From assembly GCA_002498205.1 (NCBI GenBank), contig DAGQ01000005.1, forward strand, positions 22,601 to 32,025: 9,425 nucleotides of DNA, in the 5' to 3' direction. Both the position numbers and the translations under genes were made by a program. The DNA is from Euryarchaeota archaeon UBA596. GTDB lineage: Archaea > Thermoplasmatota > Poseidoniia > Poseidoniales > Poseidoniaceae. Shown one piece after another: positions 1 to 7,032 of this stretch (the stretch's first letter is position 1; every line of letters starts with the position of its first letter). The notes under the pieces are model-generated. The model was not told the origin of the DNA. It made no database searches and was given only the letters and a program-made list of their open reading frames with translations.

Positions 1-1005
1 CCTTGGACTAGTGCTGGATATGGTGCACTAGGACAAATTACTGGAAGTACAATTTATGAAACTGCAGTTTACTATTGCTACAATAAATTAGTAGGTATAT
101 TTTGTTTCACAAGTTTTGATGGTGGTGCAACTTTTGAAGCGGGTGGACAAATAATTGGATTAGCTACAACGAATGGAGGATTACATGGTGCTATTTCTAC
201 GGCTCCAGATGGCACTGTTTACGTAACTCCTCGAGTTGAGACTCCTTCGGTCATCGTTTCAAAAGATAATGGATTTACATGGTTCGAACGAACTATGGGT
301 GAAGATGTTGGGACACCATATCCTCGGAAAAATTCAGAGATTTCTACAGATACTGCATCTAATGCCTACCATATATGGACTGGATCTGATGAAGGGGTCT
401 ACATGTCTCGATCAACAGATTCGGGAGAAACTTGGGAGCAAGATAGTATCCGTATATCTCCAAAAGGAGTGATTTCTACAGTATTCCCGCAGACTGATGC
501 TGGGGATCCTGGGCGAATTGCAGTTACTTATCTTGGTAGTGAAAATGTAGAATTCCTTAATGAGTCTGATATCGATGGGAATCCTTGGGACGGGAATGCA
601 CACTATGCTCCAAATAATACGACATATCATCTTTACATTACCTACAGTCTAAATGCTCTTGATGAGAATCCAATTTTCCATACTCAAAGAGTGACTGATG
701 ATCCTGTTCAGGTTGGTTCTATCTGCTTAAATTCAGGAGATTGTCGAGATATTGGGGGGTCAAATCGTAATCTATTGGATTTCAATGATTTGCATATTGA
801 TAGAGAAGGGCGGGTTTATGTTGCATTTGCTGATGGTTGTACTGGGGATTGTGCCACGGGAAATAATTCATCTGCAGAAGATTCTCGTGATGGTAGAGGC
901 TCAGTATACTATCTTGCAAGTGGGCCAAGTTTGCTCGAAGCATTTGATCAAATGTCACCATTATTAGCCACCACAAATGATGCTAGATCATATGATATTT
1001 GTTAA
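1..1005 (+). CDS. Sialidase-like BNR/Asp-box beta-propeller protein, 5' end missing
   Basis: Reading frame 1 is open from the first base to a TAA at 1003-1005, giving 334 residues of a protein that begins outside the window. Three Asp-box (BNR) motifs of the form S-x-D-x-G-x-T-W/F are visible: SFDGGATF at window residues 38-45, SKDNGFTW at 87-94 and STDSGETW at 138-145. They are spaced about 50 residues apart, as expected for blades of a sialidase-type propeller. A later blade-like stretch near residues 267-280 reads DLHIDREGRVYVAF. Cysteine pairs around residues 242-248 and 280-284 suggest an extracellular, disulfide-bearing protein. Asp boxes are structural and occur in many secreted propellers, so glycosidase activity cannot be claimed; the catalytic Arg triad and Asp/Tyr/Glu of true sialidases cannot be placed here. 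The C terminus is short, ending ARSYDIC, with no membrane anchor after the last blade. The first in-frame ATG inside the window (295) is internal, not the start. Confidence 0.85.
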   Translation, partial: PWTSAGYGALGQITGSTIYETAVYYCYNKLVGIFCFTSFDGGATFEAGGQIIGLATTNGGLHGAISTAPDGTVYVTPRVETPSVIVSKDNGFTWFERTMGEDVGTPYPRKNSEISTDTASNAYHIWTGSDEGVYMSRSTDSGETWEQDSIRISPKGVISTVFPQTDAGDPGRIAVTYLGSENVEFLNESDIDGNPWDGNAHYAPNNTTYHLYITYSLNALDENPIFHTQRVTDDPVQVGSICLNSGDCRDIGGSNRNLLDFNDLHIDREGRVYVAFADGCTGDCATGNNSSAEDSRDGRGSVYYLASGPSLLEAFDQMSPLLATTNDARSYDIC

Positions 1006-1904
1006 GATAATTTATTTCTTTTAATTGGTAATAATAGAGATGTTTTCTCTCTATATTTTTGATATTCGGGGTCATCTCCCCATTTTTCTAAAGCGCGTTT
1101 ATCCAGAATTGGCACTCCACTAATTTTGGTTAATAATAAATAGATAAATACTGGTGAAATCCAAGTTAATAGTTCAAGTCCTGTCAAACAAGATATTCCA
1201 AATATTGCTATTCCTGACCATAGAAGTATTTCTCCAAAATAATTTGGATGTCTAGAGAAAGACCATAGTCCACTGTCTATCCATTTCCCTTGGTTCTCTG
1301 GTTTGGCATTGAAGACATTCTTCTGATTATCTGCTAATACCTCTATTACAAATCCACTAATCCAGACTACTAATCCTAAGCCATCCCAAATTCCGAGTGG
1401 TGGTGAGGAGCCATTTTGGCTATTGATTACTATAACTACTATCATAGTTAAAAAGACCCATAATCCTTGTAGAGTCCAGGGTACGAGAAATCTAATTGGT
1501 GAATTCTTAAGTTCATCAAAACGTCCATCTTTTCCAGTCCTATGAATACGGCGATAGAGAAAAAAGGACAATCTTAATGACCAGATTACTACAAGTGAAC
1601 TAATAATTAATTCTCTTGTACTAGGAGATTCAGATTGTGAGCCTGCCCATAAACTGAATATTATTACTGTAAGATAAGTCAAACCTCCAATTAAATCATA
1701 GAATCGTTCCGTTTGTTTTATTGATGCGGGAATCCAAGCAAACCATTGAGTTCCAATACAAATAATAGCACAACACAGTACGGCAGAATAACCATTAATT
1801 TCTACTGAGTTTTTCCCAACTAAACTAACTATAACACCAATAATTAAAATTGTAGAAATTACAACTATTAGTGTCAAACGAATGTCTCTTTTCAATGTCT
1901 CCAT
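1002..1904 (-). CDS. DUF1295 family integral membrane protein (steroid 5-alpha-reductase-like superfamily)
   Basis: This is a 300-residue polytopic membrane protein. Hydrophobic segments lie near residues 10-30, 39-60, 71-88, 99-117, 138-160, 171-190, 222-240 and 245-262. Family signatures are clear: RRIHRTGKDGRFDELK at about 118-133, then DNQKNVF near 192-198, and the SRHPNYFGE motif at 217-225 (His219, Pro220, Asn221, Tyr222, Glu225). It ends with the usual charged tail (VPILDKRALEKWGDDPEYQKY then LLLP). This matches PF06966 (DUF1295), related to steroid 5-alpha-reductases and isoprenylcysteine carboxyl methyltransferases. Those relatives bind NADPH or S-adenosylmethionine and act on lipid-like substrates, but the substrate here is unknown. 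I chose ATG at 1904. A TTG three codons upstream (1913) is also in frame and would add MRI; ATG is preferred because TTG starts are rarer. The stop overlaps the convergent upstream neighbour by 4 bases. Confidence 0.88.
   Translation of the reverse strand: METLKRDIRLTLIVVISTILIIGVIVSLVGKNSVEINGYSAVLCCAIICIGTQWFAWIPASIKQTERFYDLIGGLTYLTVIIFSLWAGSQSESPSTRELIISSLVVIWSLRLSFFLYRRIHRTGKDGRFDELKNSPIRFLVPWTLQGLWVFLTMIVVIVINSQNGSSPPLGIWDGLGLVVWISGFVIEVLADNQKNVFNAKPENQGKWIDSGLWSFSRHPNYFGEILLWSGIAIFGISCLTGLELLTWISPVFIYLLLTKISGVPILDKRALEKWGDDPEYQKYREKTSLLLPIKRNKLS
1011..1022 (+). terminator. T-rich tract after the sialidase-like gene
   Basis: Six bases past the TAA there is a run of eleven pyrimidines broken only by one A (TTTATTTCTTTT). 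Archaeal transcription often ends in T tracts without a strong hairpin, so this is a plausible terminator. It lies inside the 3' coding end of the opposite-strand DUF1295 gene. Confidence 0.35.
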
Positions 1905-1935
1905 TATTCTCAACTAAACCAATCTATCGATTTGT

Positions 1936-1950
1936 TGATAATATAGTTAT
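1936..1950. promoter_or_regulatory. Shared TATA-like element of a 60-base divergent promoter
   Basis: The gap between the DUF1295 ATG (1904, minus) and the LVIVD ATG (1965, plus) contains one AT-rich block, TGATAATATAGTTAT, which reads as TATA-like on both strands. Its plus-strand core (about 1938-1946) is centred about 23 bases before the LVIVD ATG, so that mRNA would be leaderless or nearly so. On the minus strand the block is about 39 bases before the DUF1295 ATG, leaving a leader of roughly 10-15 bases. A G-rich stretch (CGGGTGG, 1954-1960) precedes the LVIVD ATG and might pair weakly with 16S rRNA. Confidence 0.5.
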
Positions 1951-1964
1951 TCGTCGGGTGGTTT

Positions 1965-3992
1965 ATGTCTTCAGAAGCCGTAACTGCAGAGGTTGCAACT
2001 GGAATGTTAACTAGTCAGGTCACTACCGCCTTAGCTTTAGGTGGATTAGTACTACTTTCAATAGGTTCAGTTGTAGTATATTTTAATGTCTCAGATGATG
2101 ATTCTAGTGTCGAAAATAATGGATGGGTTTGGGTTGACCCTGTAATGGAAATTGAAGATGCAAATCACTCTCATAATAATTTATCACAACATCGATTGAA
2201 GACGCCCAATGTACATCTAATTGATTATCATAATCTAAATTGTGATGGTAATGTGAAACCCCCCGCAGAATTAGATGATGTTGCAGGTAGACCTTGTAGT
2301 GATGATTTCAAAAATGTGGGACCAACACCTGGAGATAATTCAGAGGTGTCTATTGAAGGTAATTTTGGAGAAGATTGTGTAATAACTGCTGATTCTAGTA
2401 GTCCTTCGGGAGTAATTGGCGGATGTTATGCATACGTTTCGAGTTATAATCAATTTGAGATTTTAGATATTTCTAAACCAAATAATATTCGATTACTTTC
2501 TACGTATTATGCGGAAACAGCTCGAATGATTGATATTAAAGTGACTCCAGATAATAATTGGGTATTAGTAAATCATGAATTAACTAATTCTGAACTTGAT
2601 CCGATTCCTAATGATGATGATGCTAATTCTGGAGCTAATAGATTAGATGTTATTTATGTGGGAGACAAAAGTTCTCCAATTAAAGTTGCAGAATGGAATA
2701 ACCCTCCAGCCGGATTTCACAATCAAGATTTACACGTATATTGTGATTGGGAAGGTGCGGTAAGCCCAGAAGAAGAATGTAGTTTATTCTTATTTGGTGC
2801 AGATCCATATCCAGAAATGATAGAAGGAGATAGTGGAGTTTATTACAAAGGTACTCAAGTTTTCTATGTACCACTTGGTCTTGAATCGTGGTTAAATCCT
2901 GTTCAAAACGATGAGCAGGAAAATACCAGTAGACAAATAATTAGATGGGGGGGATATTCTCCTGAGCCGGACACTACTTGTGGAGGATCTATTTTTAATC
3001 ACGACAATGTTTTCCATGAACATCCTATAACAGGTCAGAAATTGTTGTATGTTTCTTATTGGGGTGCAGGATTAAGAATTGTTGATGTTACCAATCCTCC
3101 TGTAATTCCAGATCCCGAGGGAATCAGTTGGCCTCAAGATTATGAAGTTGGTAGATGGTTAGGATGTCCTACAGATAGTTCTGGATGGTATGGCCCTGAT
3201 GGGGGAGGCCATGCGGGGATGTCCTCTGATGAATGGTTGGACGCTGAACAAGGAAACGATAATATTCACTATGCAGTACCTTATGATCATCTAATTTGTA
3301 ATGGAATTTATGAAGGGGATCCAAAATCAGAATGGCCTGAAAATTGTGGTACTGGTCCAGAAGATCCTGAGTTTGGAATTAATTGGAGGCATTTTACAAT
3401 AATTGCACCTGAATACGGAGAGAATGCAAATCATACAGGATATGTTTGGACAATTGATACTACAGATCCTGCCAAACCATTCTTAGTAAGTAAATGGAAA
3501 TTACCTGGTCAAGGAACTTTATCAAATGGTTCAAGTCACCCTCAACACTACATCCCTGGGGGATATATATTCAGCCCACATAATGGAGATACTGGCCTAC
3601 GTGGACACGTATATTGGACTCACTACCATGCTGGAATTTGGCTTACAGATCATGGTAAAATTTGGGAAGAGTTAGTTTGGGAAAATGGAACGGCACAGCC
3701 AGAAATTGGATTCCCCGCGATTAAAGAATTAGCTGAAACAAAGACTCTTGGTTACTATCTTCCTGCTGGGCCAGAATGGATGAATCAAAGCGGAATTGAT
3801 GCTTTAGAATATGATATGGCAGATTGTTGGGCGTCTTGTATGATTCCTTTTGATTGGGGGTTACAATTCGATCCTAGGGGATATGTAGTAATCTCTGAAA
3901 TGGTTTCGGGAATATATATTGTGCAATTTGATGAAGACAAAGATGCTAGATACAGTTATCCTGCTCTTTGGGTTGCTACAGATGAAGAGTGA
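1965..3992 (+). CDS. Membrane-anchored LVIVD-repeat beta-propeller protein
   Basis: This 675-residue protein has one hydrophobic segment near residues 20-42 (ALALGGLVLLSIGSVVVYF) followed by an acidic stretch (SDDDSS), which predicts a signal anchor with the rest outside the cell. LVIVD-type strands (PF08309) recur: EILDISKP at 165-172, GLRIVDVTNP at 369-378, a copy containing TIDTTDPAKP near 492-505, GHVYWTHYHAGIWL near 547-560, and GYVVISEMVSGIYIV at 639-653. Spacing is uneven because of large acidic and Gly/Pro-rich loops, and the protein is longer than small LVIVD proteins. It has 12 cysteines after the membrane segment, an even number consistent with disulfides, and His-rich patches (FHNQDLH, NHDNVFHEH, SSHPQH, THYHAG) that could bind metal. 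LVIVD domains are structural and no reaction is established. Distant likeness to the selenium-binding protein/methanethiol oxidase propellers is possible but unproven. The ATG fits the TATA spacing. It ends in an acidic tail (ATDEE). Confidence 0.85.
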   Translation: MSSEAVTAEVATGMLTSQVTTALALGGLVLLSIGSVVVYFNVSDDDSSVENNGWVWVDPVMEIEDANHSHNNLSQHRLKTPNVHLIDYHNLNCDGNVKPPAELDDVAGRPCSDDFKNVGPTPGDNSEVSIEGNFGEDCVITADSSSPSGVIGGCYAYVSSYNQFEILDISKPNNIRLLSTYYAETARMIDIKVTPDNNWVLVNHELTNSELDPIPNDDDANSGANRLDVIYVGDKSSPIKVAEWNNPPAGFHNQDLHVYCDWEGAVSPEEECSLFLFGADPYPEMIEGDSGVYYKGTQVFYVPLGLESWLNPVQNDEQENTSRQIIRWGGYSPEPDTTCGGSIFNHDNVFHEHPITGQKLLYVSYWGAGLRIVDVTNPPVIPDPEGISWPQDYEVGRWLGCPTDSSGWYGPDGGGHAGMSSDEWLDAEQGNDNIHYAVPYDHLICNGIYEGDPKSEWPENCGTGPEDPEFGINWRHFTIIAPEYGENANHTGYVWTIDTTDPAKPFLVSKWKLPGQGTLSNGSSHPQHYIPGGYIFSPHNGDTGLRGHVYWTHYHAGIWLTDHGKIWEELVWENGTAQPEIGFPAIKELAETKTLGYYLPAGPEWMNQSGIDALEYDMADCWASCMIPFDWGLQFDPRGYVVISEMVSGIYIVQFDEDKDARYSYPALWVATDEE

Positions 3993-4046
3993 TACTAAAA
4001 TATGATTCGGATGGGGTTTCTTGTCATTTAGAATTTGCTCATTCTG

Positions 4047-4054
4047 TTATAGTA
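4047..4054 (+). promoter_or_regulatory. TATA-like box before the short CxxC ORF
   Basis: TTATAGTA lies about 21 bases before the ATG at 4072 and about 30 before the in-frame ATG at 4081. This spacing fits a leaderless or short-leader archaeal transcript, slightly better with the second ATG. It is the best promoter candidate in the 79-base gap after the LVIVD gene. Confidence 0.4.
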
Positions 4055-4071
4055 TCAGAGTTTATCCATAT

Positions 4072-4188
4072 ATGGGATTTATGACGGGTCCTCAATATCA
4101 ATGTCAAGAATGTGGAGAAATTTCTCCTGTAGTAATTGAGTTTGAAAATGAAGAAGATTATAATGCATTTTTAAAAGAAGAAGAGTGA
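4072..4188 (+). CDS. Short acidic CxxC protein, hypothetical
   Basis: This is a 38-codon ORF (36 codons or fewer if the second in-frame ATG at 4081 is used, giving 35 residues). It starts MGFMTGPQYQCQECGEISP, with one CxxC knuckle (CQEC) followed by Gly-Glu, which looks like half a zinc ribbon. The remainder is acidic (IEFENEEDYNAFLKEEE) and ends at TGA. A second CxxC is absent, so metal binding would need dimerisation or a partner protein. I do not recognise a family. Support for coding: a TATA-like box at proper distance, third positions rich in A/T as in neighbouring genes, a knuckle motif typical of short archaeal zinc-ribbon proteins, and a fit between two flanking same-strand genes (46 bases before the M28 ATG). 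Against: its length, which allows chance occurrence. Confidence 0.5.
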   Translation: MGFMTGPQYQCQECGEISPVVIEFENEEDYNAFLKEEE

Positions 4189-4212
4189 TATTAATTTCGT
4201 CAACTTCAACAT

Positions 4213-4229
4213 GTAATAAGTATTCGGGG
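4213..4229 (+). promoter_or_regulatory. Promoter-like element before the M28 peptidase gene
   Basis: TAATAAG followed by TATTCGGGG precedes the ATG at 4235. The same order, TAATATAG then TTATTCG and a G-rich stretch, precedes the LVIVD ATG at 1965. The TATA-like part is centred only about 18 bases before the ATG, so the G-run (4226-4229, five bases before ATG) could act in translation instead. Confidence 0.35.
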
Positions 4230-4234
4230 ATTAT

Positions 4235-5887
4235 ATGGGAAGGGTTGAATACCATGCATTATTACTAATTTTATTATTTTTAAATGCGTCAATGGTTGGT
4301 TGTTTTGCTAACGATGATGGAAGTGATGTTGCTGATGCTAGTGCGCTTAATATTGCACCTGACCCGTTAACTGCTGGTATTTTTCAAAGTGTTTATTTTA
4401 AGGCTGATGAAGCAATGCGTATATTAATTCCATATTTGGTATTACAGCCTAACACTGGATATGTGCAAAACGGTACTGTTTTAGATTTAGGAGAAAATGA
4501 AGATGAGGAAATTATAATTCTTATTCCCCCTCGTATAGATTCTTTTATTGTATTAATTGGTGAGCCAGGACGAGAATATTTCCCAATTAGAGAAGGGAAT
4601 ATTTCTTGGGCAACCTGGATCGGAAATGGCATGAAGGCCTCCCGTGGAGTTGAAATTATTGATAGTGAATTCGAAGATGGTTTGTTACAACTATCAAATA
4701 GTACTGAAACTGGTGGTCCGGTTTCTGTAAAAATGGCTTCTATAGTTAGACCCGTTTCAGCTGGTGTTTCTATTGCAGATGGAGGTGTTCATAGTACTGG
4801 TATAGTTAGTGGTTTTGAAACTTTTAATATGTTAACTGTACTTTCTGATGAAACCTATGATCCTTTTGATACTTGTGATCAAGCAAAAGGATACTTGAAT
4901 CGATGGGCAGGTATGGGAAGTCCGGGATATGAATGTGGTGCGGATTTCCTTGTAGATGAATTTACGGAATATGGATATGAAAATGTAGAAAGGCATAGAT
5001 TTCAATACATAGAAGGGAATCCCGAAGCGTACAATATCTGTGCATACAAAGAAGGTTATGAATTCCCTGATGAATGGATGGTAATTGGTGCTCATTTCGA
5101 TATTGCTCCTATTATCGCACCTACTCCTGTGGATATGGGGGCACCTAGAGGGTATGGAACTCGTGTGGGAGCATATGACAATACTGTTGGAACTTCAGTA
5201 GTATTAAACATGGCAGAGGCGATGTTTGACATCCCTACAAGGCGGGGAATTGTGTTCTGTTTATGGAGTAGTGAAGAGGGAGGTAAAAGAGGTAGTATTG
5301 CATGGGTTGAAGATATACCTGATGAGATTACAATTTCAAATTATATCAATATTGACATGGGGGGCGTGAACTGGCCTGGAAATGGTACACCATCTGACAG
5401 AGTAGGGCCTGATGGGACCGGTTCGTATCCTGCAAGTCAAGAAAATTGGCCGTTTAGGGTATACATTGGTCCAGATACGGAAGAAGATGTCATTAATCAA
5501 CCGAAAATGGTTTATCTTGCTGAATGGTTAGCAGGAGATGCATTAGGTGTTGAAGATCAATTAGCTGTGCTTAATGGAGAATTAAATAATGCATGGAGTG
5601 AAGCAGGAGAGCCTGGAATCATCATTAATGAAGCAACAACAGCACGAAGTGACCACGCATCGTTCCAGGCGATTGATACTGTTACAGTTGGATTTGGTGG
5701 TTTAGTAGATGGGTATGACTGTTATCATCAAACATGTGATACAATTGATGAAATGTTATATTGGATGGAGAATGATCATGGTTCAGGAATGGAGAATCTC
5801 ATCAACTCTGTTGATTTAATGACGTGGTATGGAACCATGATCTTCTTACACCTTGATCATCAACCGATTTTAAATTCGTACTTGTAA
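4235..5887 (+). CDS. Putative lipoprotein M28 family zinc peptidase
   Basis: This is a 550-residue secreted metallopeptidase. The N terminus has a hydrophobic signal (ALLLILLFLNASM) ending in MVGC, so Cys23 is a likely lipidation site, although the lipobox has Met where Leu is usual. Residues 24 to about 205 form a beta-rich region I cannot assign. From about 215 the M28 (PF04389) fold follows with every expected residue: His287 in GAHFD, bridging Asp315 in GAYDN, catalytic Glu347 and zinc ligand Glu348 in SSEEGG, Asp374 in NIDMGG, and His474 in SDHASFQ. After this comes the usual C-terminal YHQTCDTIDEM motif. It should be a two-zinc amino- or carboxypeptidase acting at the cell surface on peptides; substrate preference cannot be read. 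Cysteines at DTC, YEC, DC and TC could form disulfides. The ATG is the only candidate before the signal peptide. The gene ends 16 bases from the convergent M50 gene. Confidence 0.92.
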   Translation: MGRVEYHALLLILLFLNASMVGCFANDDGSDVADASALNIAPDPLTAGIFQSVYFKADEAMRILIPYLVLQPNTGYVQNGTVLDLGENEDEEIIILIPPRIDSFIVLIGEPGREYFPIREGNISWATWIGNGMKASRGVEIIDSEFEDGLLQLSNSTETGGPVSVKMASIVRPVSAGVSIADGGVHSTGIVSGFETFNMLTVLSDETYDPFDTCDQAKGYLNRWAGMGSPGYECGADFLVDEFTEYGYENVERHRFQYIEGNPEAYNICAYKEGYEFPDEWMVIGAHFDIAPIIAPTPVDMGAPRGYGTRVGAYDNTVGTSVVLNMAEAMFDIPTRRGIVFCLWSSEEGGKRGSIAWVEDIPDEITISNYINIDMGGVNWPGNGTPSDRVGPDGTGSYPASQENWPFRVYIGPDTEEDVINQPKMVYLAEWLAGDALGVEDQLAVLNGELNNAWSEAGEPGIIINEATTARSDHASFQAIDTVTVGFGGLVDGYDCYHQTCDTIDEMLYWMENDHGSGMENLINSVDLMTWYGTMIFLHLDHQPILNSYL

Positions 5888-5891
5888 AAAA
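5886..5891 (-). terminator. T-run terminator for the M50 gene (minus strand)
   Basis: Six A on the plus strand give TTTTTT on the minus strand, starting 13 bases after the M50 stop (5904). The run overlaps the TAA stop of the convergent M28 gene. A T-run just after the stop is the usual archaeal termination signal. No hairpin is evident. Confidence 0.35.
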
Positions 5892-5903
5892 GTTAGTTGT
5901 TGA

Positions 5904-6791
5904 TTATGCAATTAAAGAATTTGAAAGAGATAAAACAATACCCATTGTATATCCAGAAAATTGAGAAAATACTAATATTCCGAATATGCCAATTGTTAAC
6001 CAAAAATATTCTTCAGACCACCCTTTAACTTTCAAACCGTCAAGTGGACCAAAAGGAATCATATTGAATAATCCCAAAAATGCATTTACTCCTAACCACC
6101 AAGTTACTCCCATATATCCTACACCTTTTATTGATAATCCTGAAGATGTTAGTGGAGCAAGTGGTTCTGTAATGCCCATTAAAATAAATAATAAAATACC
6201 TAATGGAATTCCAATTAAAAATAAAAATAAATTAACTAAAGGTCCTGCAATTGCTATATGTCCGTTTTGTTTTTTTGATACCATTCCAGAGACCATTACT
6301 GCGCCTGGAGACATGAAAATAAAACCTAATATTGCAGAAATTAAAATTCCTGTTTGCAATCCTTGGGGATCTGCTCTGAATTCTGCCCAACAACCATAAT
6401 ATTTTGCAATAATCTTATGTCCTATTTCATGTAAAACAAATGCTGGAGCTATGGCTAATATGAAAATCGGTGTATGCACTAACATTTCCACAATTCCACT
6501 AATTAAATCACCACTCATTAAACCGAATATACCTCCTACAGTCATGAAAGCAATTGCAATAGAAAATGCGCCTGTTGCTAATAGTAAATGTTGTTTTTCT
6601 GTTTTACTAAAATGCCATAAATTTCCTTTATGATGAACCACTGGTTGATTCATTGAAATATCCCAAAATCTTTGAAATAATGGCGCATCTCTAACATTAC
6701 TTTGTCTTTTATTGGGATTAAATGGGCGTACACCATCATTGATATCATCAAAAGGATCTTTGTCTAAAATAGATGCTCTTGGGTCCCGCAT
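5904..6791 (-). CDS. M50 family (site-2-protease-like) membrane metalloprotease
   Basis: This is a 295-residue polytopic protein with a hydrophilic N-terminal tail of about 65 residues (many Asp/Arg, MRDPRASILDKDPFDD...) and about six membrane segments near 68-92, 98-122, 146-162, 180-206, 226-250 and 263-290. The zinc site is complete: HEIGH with His121, Glu122 (catalytic) and His125 at the end of the second segment, and Asp251 in NMIPFGPLDG (243-252), the third ligand motif of M50. The AEFRADPQGL segment right after HEIGH and the AIAGPLVNLFLF segment near 180-190 are typical of PF02163 archaeal members. Such enzymes cut transmembrane helices of substrates such as anti-sigma-like or signalling proteins; the target here is unknown, and no PDZ domain is present. 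ATG at 6791 is supported by an AT-rich box (ATTTGATAAT, 6821-6830) about 34 bases upstream. Confidence 0.92.
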   Translation of the reverse strand: MRDPRASILDKDPFDDINDGVRPFNPNKRQSNVRDAPLFQRFWDISMNQPVVHHKGNLWHFSKTEKQHLLLATGAFSIAIAFMTVGGIFGLMSGDLISGIVEMLVHTPIFILAIAPAFVLHEIGHKIIAKYYGCWAEFRADPQGLQTGILISAILGFIFMSPGAVMVSGMVSKKQNGHIAIAGPLVNLFLFLIGIPLGILLFILMGITEPLAPLTSSGLSIKGVGYMGVTWWLGVNAFLGLFNMIPFGPLDGLKVKGWSEEYFWLTIGIFGILVFSQFSGYTMGIVLSLSNSLIA

Positions 6792-6820
6792 TAATAATTC
6801 AACCTTATCTAGCCCAATAG

Positions 6821-6830
6821 ATTATCAAAT
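6821..6830 (-). promoter_or_regulatory. TATA-like box for the M50 gene
   Basis: On the minus strand the sequence reads ATTTGATAAT, centred about 34 bases upstream of the M50 ATG at 6791. A start site about 26 bases downstream of the box would leave a leader of under ten bases. Confidence 0.4.
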
Positions 6831-6911
6831 ATCAAGGCTTGTAATTTTACAATAATTAATTTAACAAAAATTATACTTTATTGAAATATTAATAACTATA
6901 GAATTATTAGG

Positions 6912-6920
6912 TTATAAATA
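6912..6920 (+). promoter_or_regulatory. TATA box candidate for the coiled-coil gene
   Basis: TTATAAATA is a near-ideal archaeal TATA box, the cleanest in the window. It lies about 115 bases before the ATG at 7033 and predicts a leader of roughly 90 bases, unusually long where the other genes look leaderless. Other AT-rich boxes (around 6935-6955) could serve instead. Confidence 0.45.
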
Positions 6921-7032
6921 TAATAATAGAGTTTTTTATTTTAATAAAATTTATTTCAAATAAAAAGGGTCAAATTTAATGATGGATTCGGCAGTACAAC
7001 TGACAGATTAGTTTTGGGGGGTATGAGTAATA

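Larger units (their letters stand above)
6792..7032. other. Divergent intergenic region, very AT-rich
   Basis: About 240 bases separate the M50 start and the coiled-coil gene. The part from about 6842 to 6965 is nearly all A and T. It holds the promoters of both neighbours and a 10-codon mini-ORF (6979-7011, MMDSAVQLTD) in the same frame as the downstream gene but closed by TAG. No tRNA, conserved RNA fold or repeat array was seen. Short arms such as ATTTT-AAT-AAAAT near 6938-6950 are expected by chance at this composition. Confidence 0.6.

Noticed and set aside
236..976. Overlapping 60-80 codon ORFs in other frames inside the sialidase-like gene
   Set aside because: The Asp-box frame is open throughout and explains the region; the other frames show no motif or start signal.
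4393..5095. Minus-strand ORFs of 79 and 87 codons inside the M28 gene
   Set aside because: The opposite strand encodes a complete M28 protein including catalytic residues; the ORFs look like shadows.
5986..6633. Two plus-strand ORFs (137 and 60 codons) opposite the M50 gene
   Set aside because: They mirror hydrophobic M50 codons on the other strand; the minus-strand protein has full zinc motifs, and these have no recognisable domain.
6842..6965. Possible replication origin or attachment site in the AT-rich region
   Set aside because: No origin-box repeats, integrase gene or flanking direct repeats were seen; AT-richness alone fits an archaeal promoter region.
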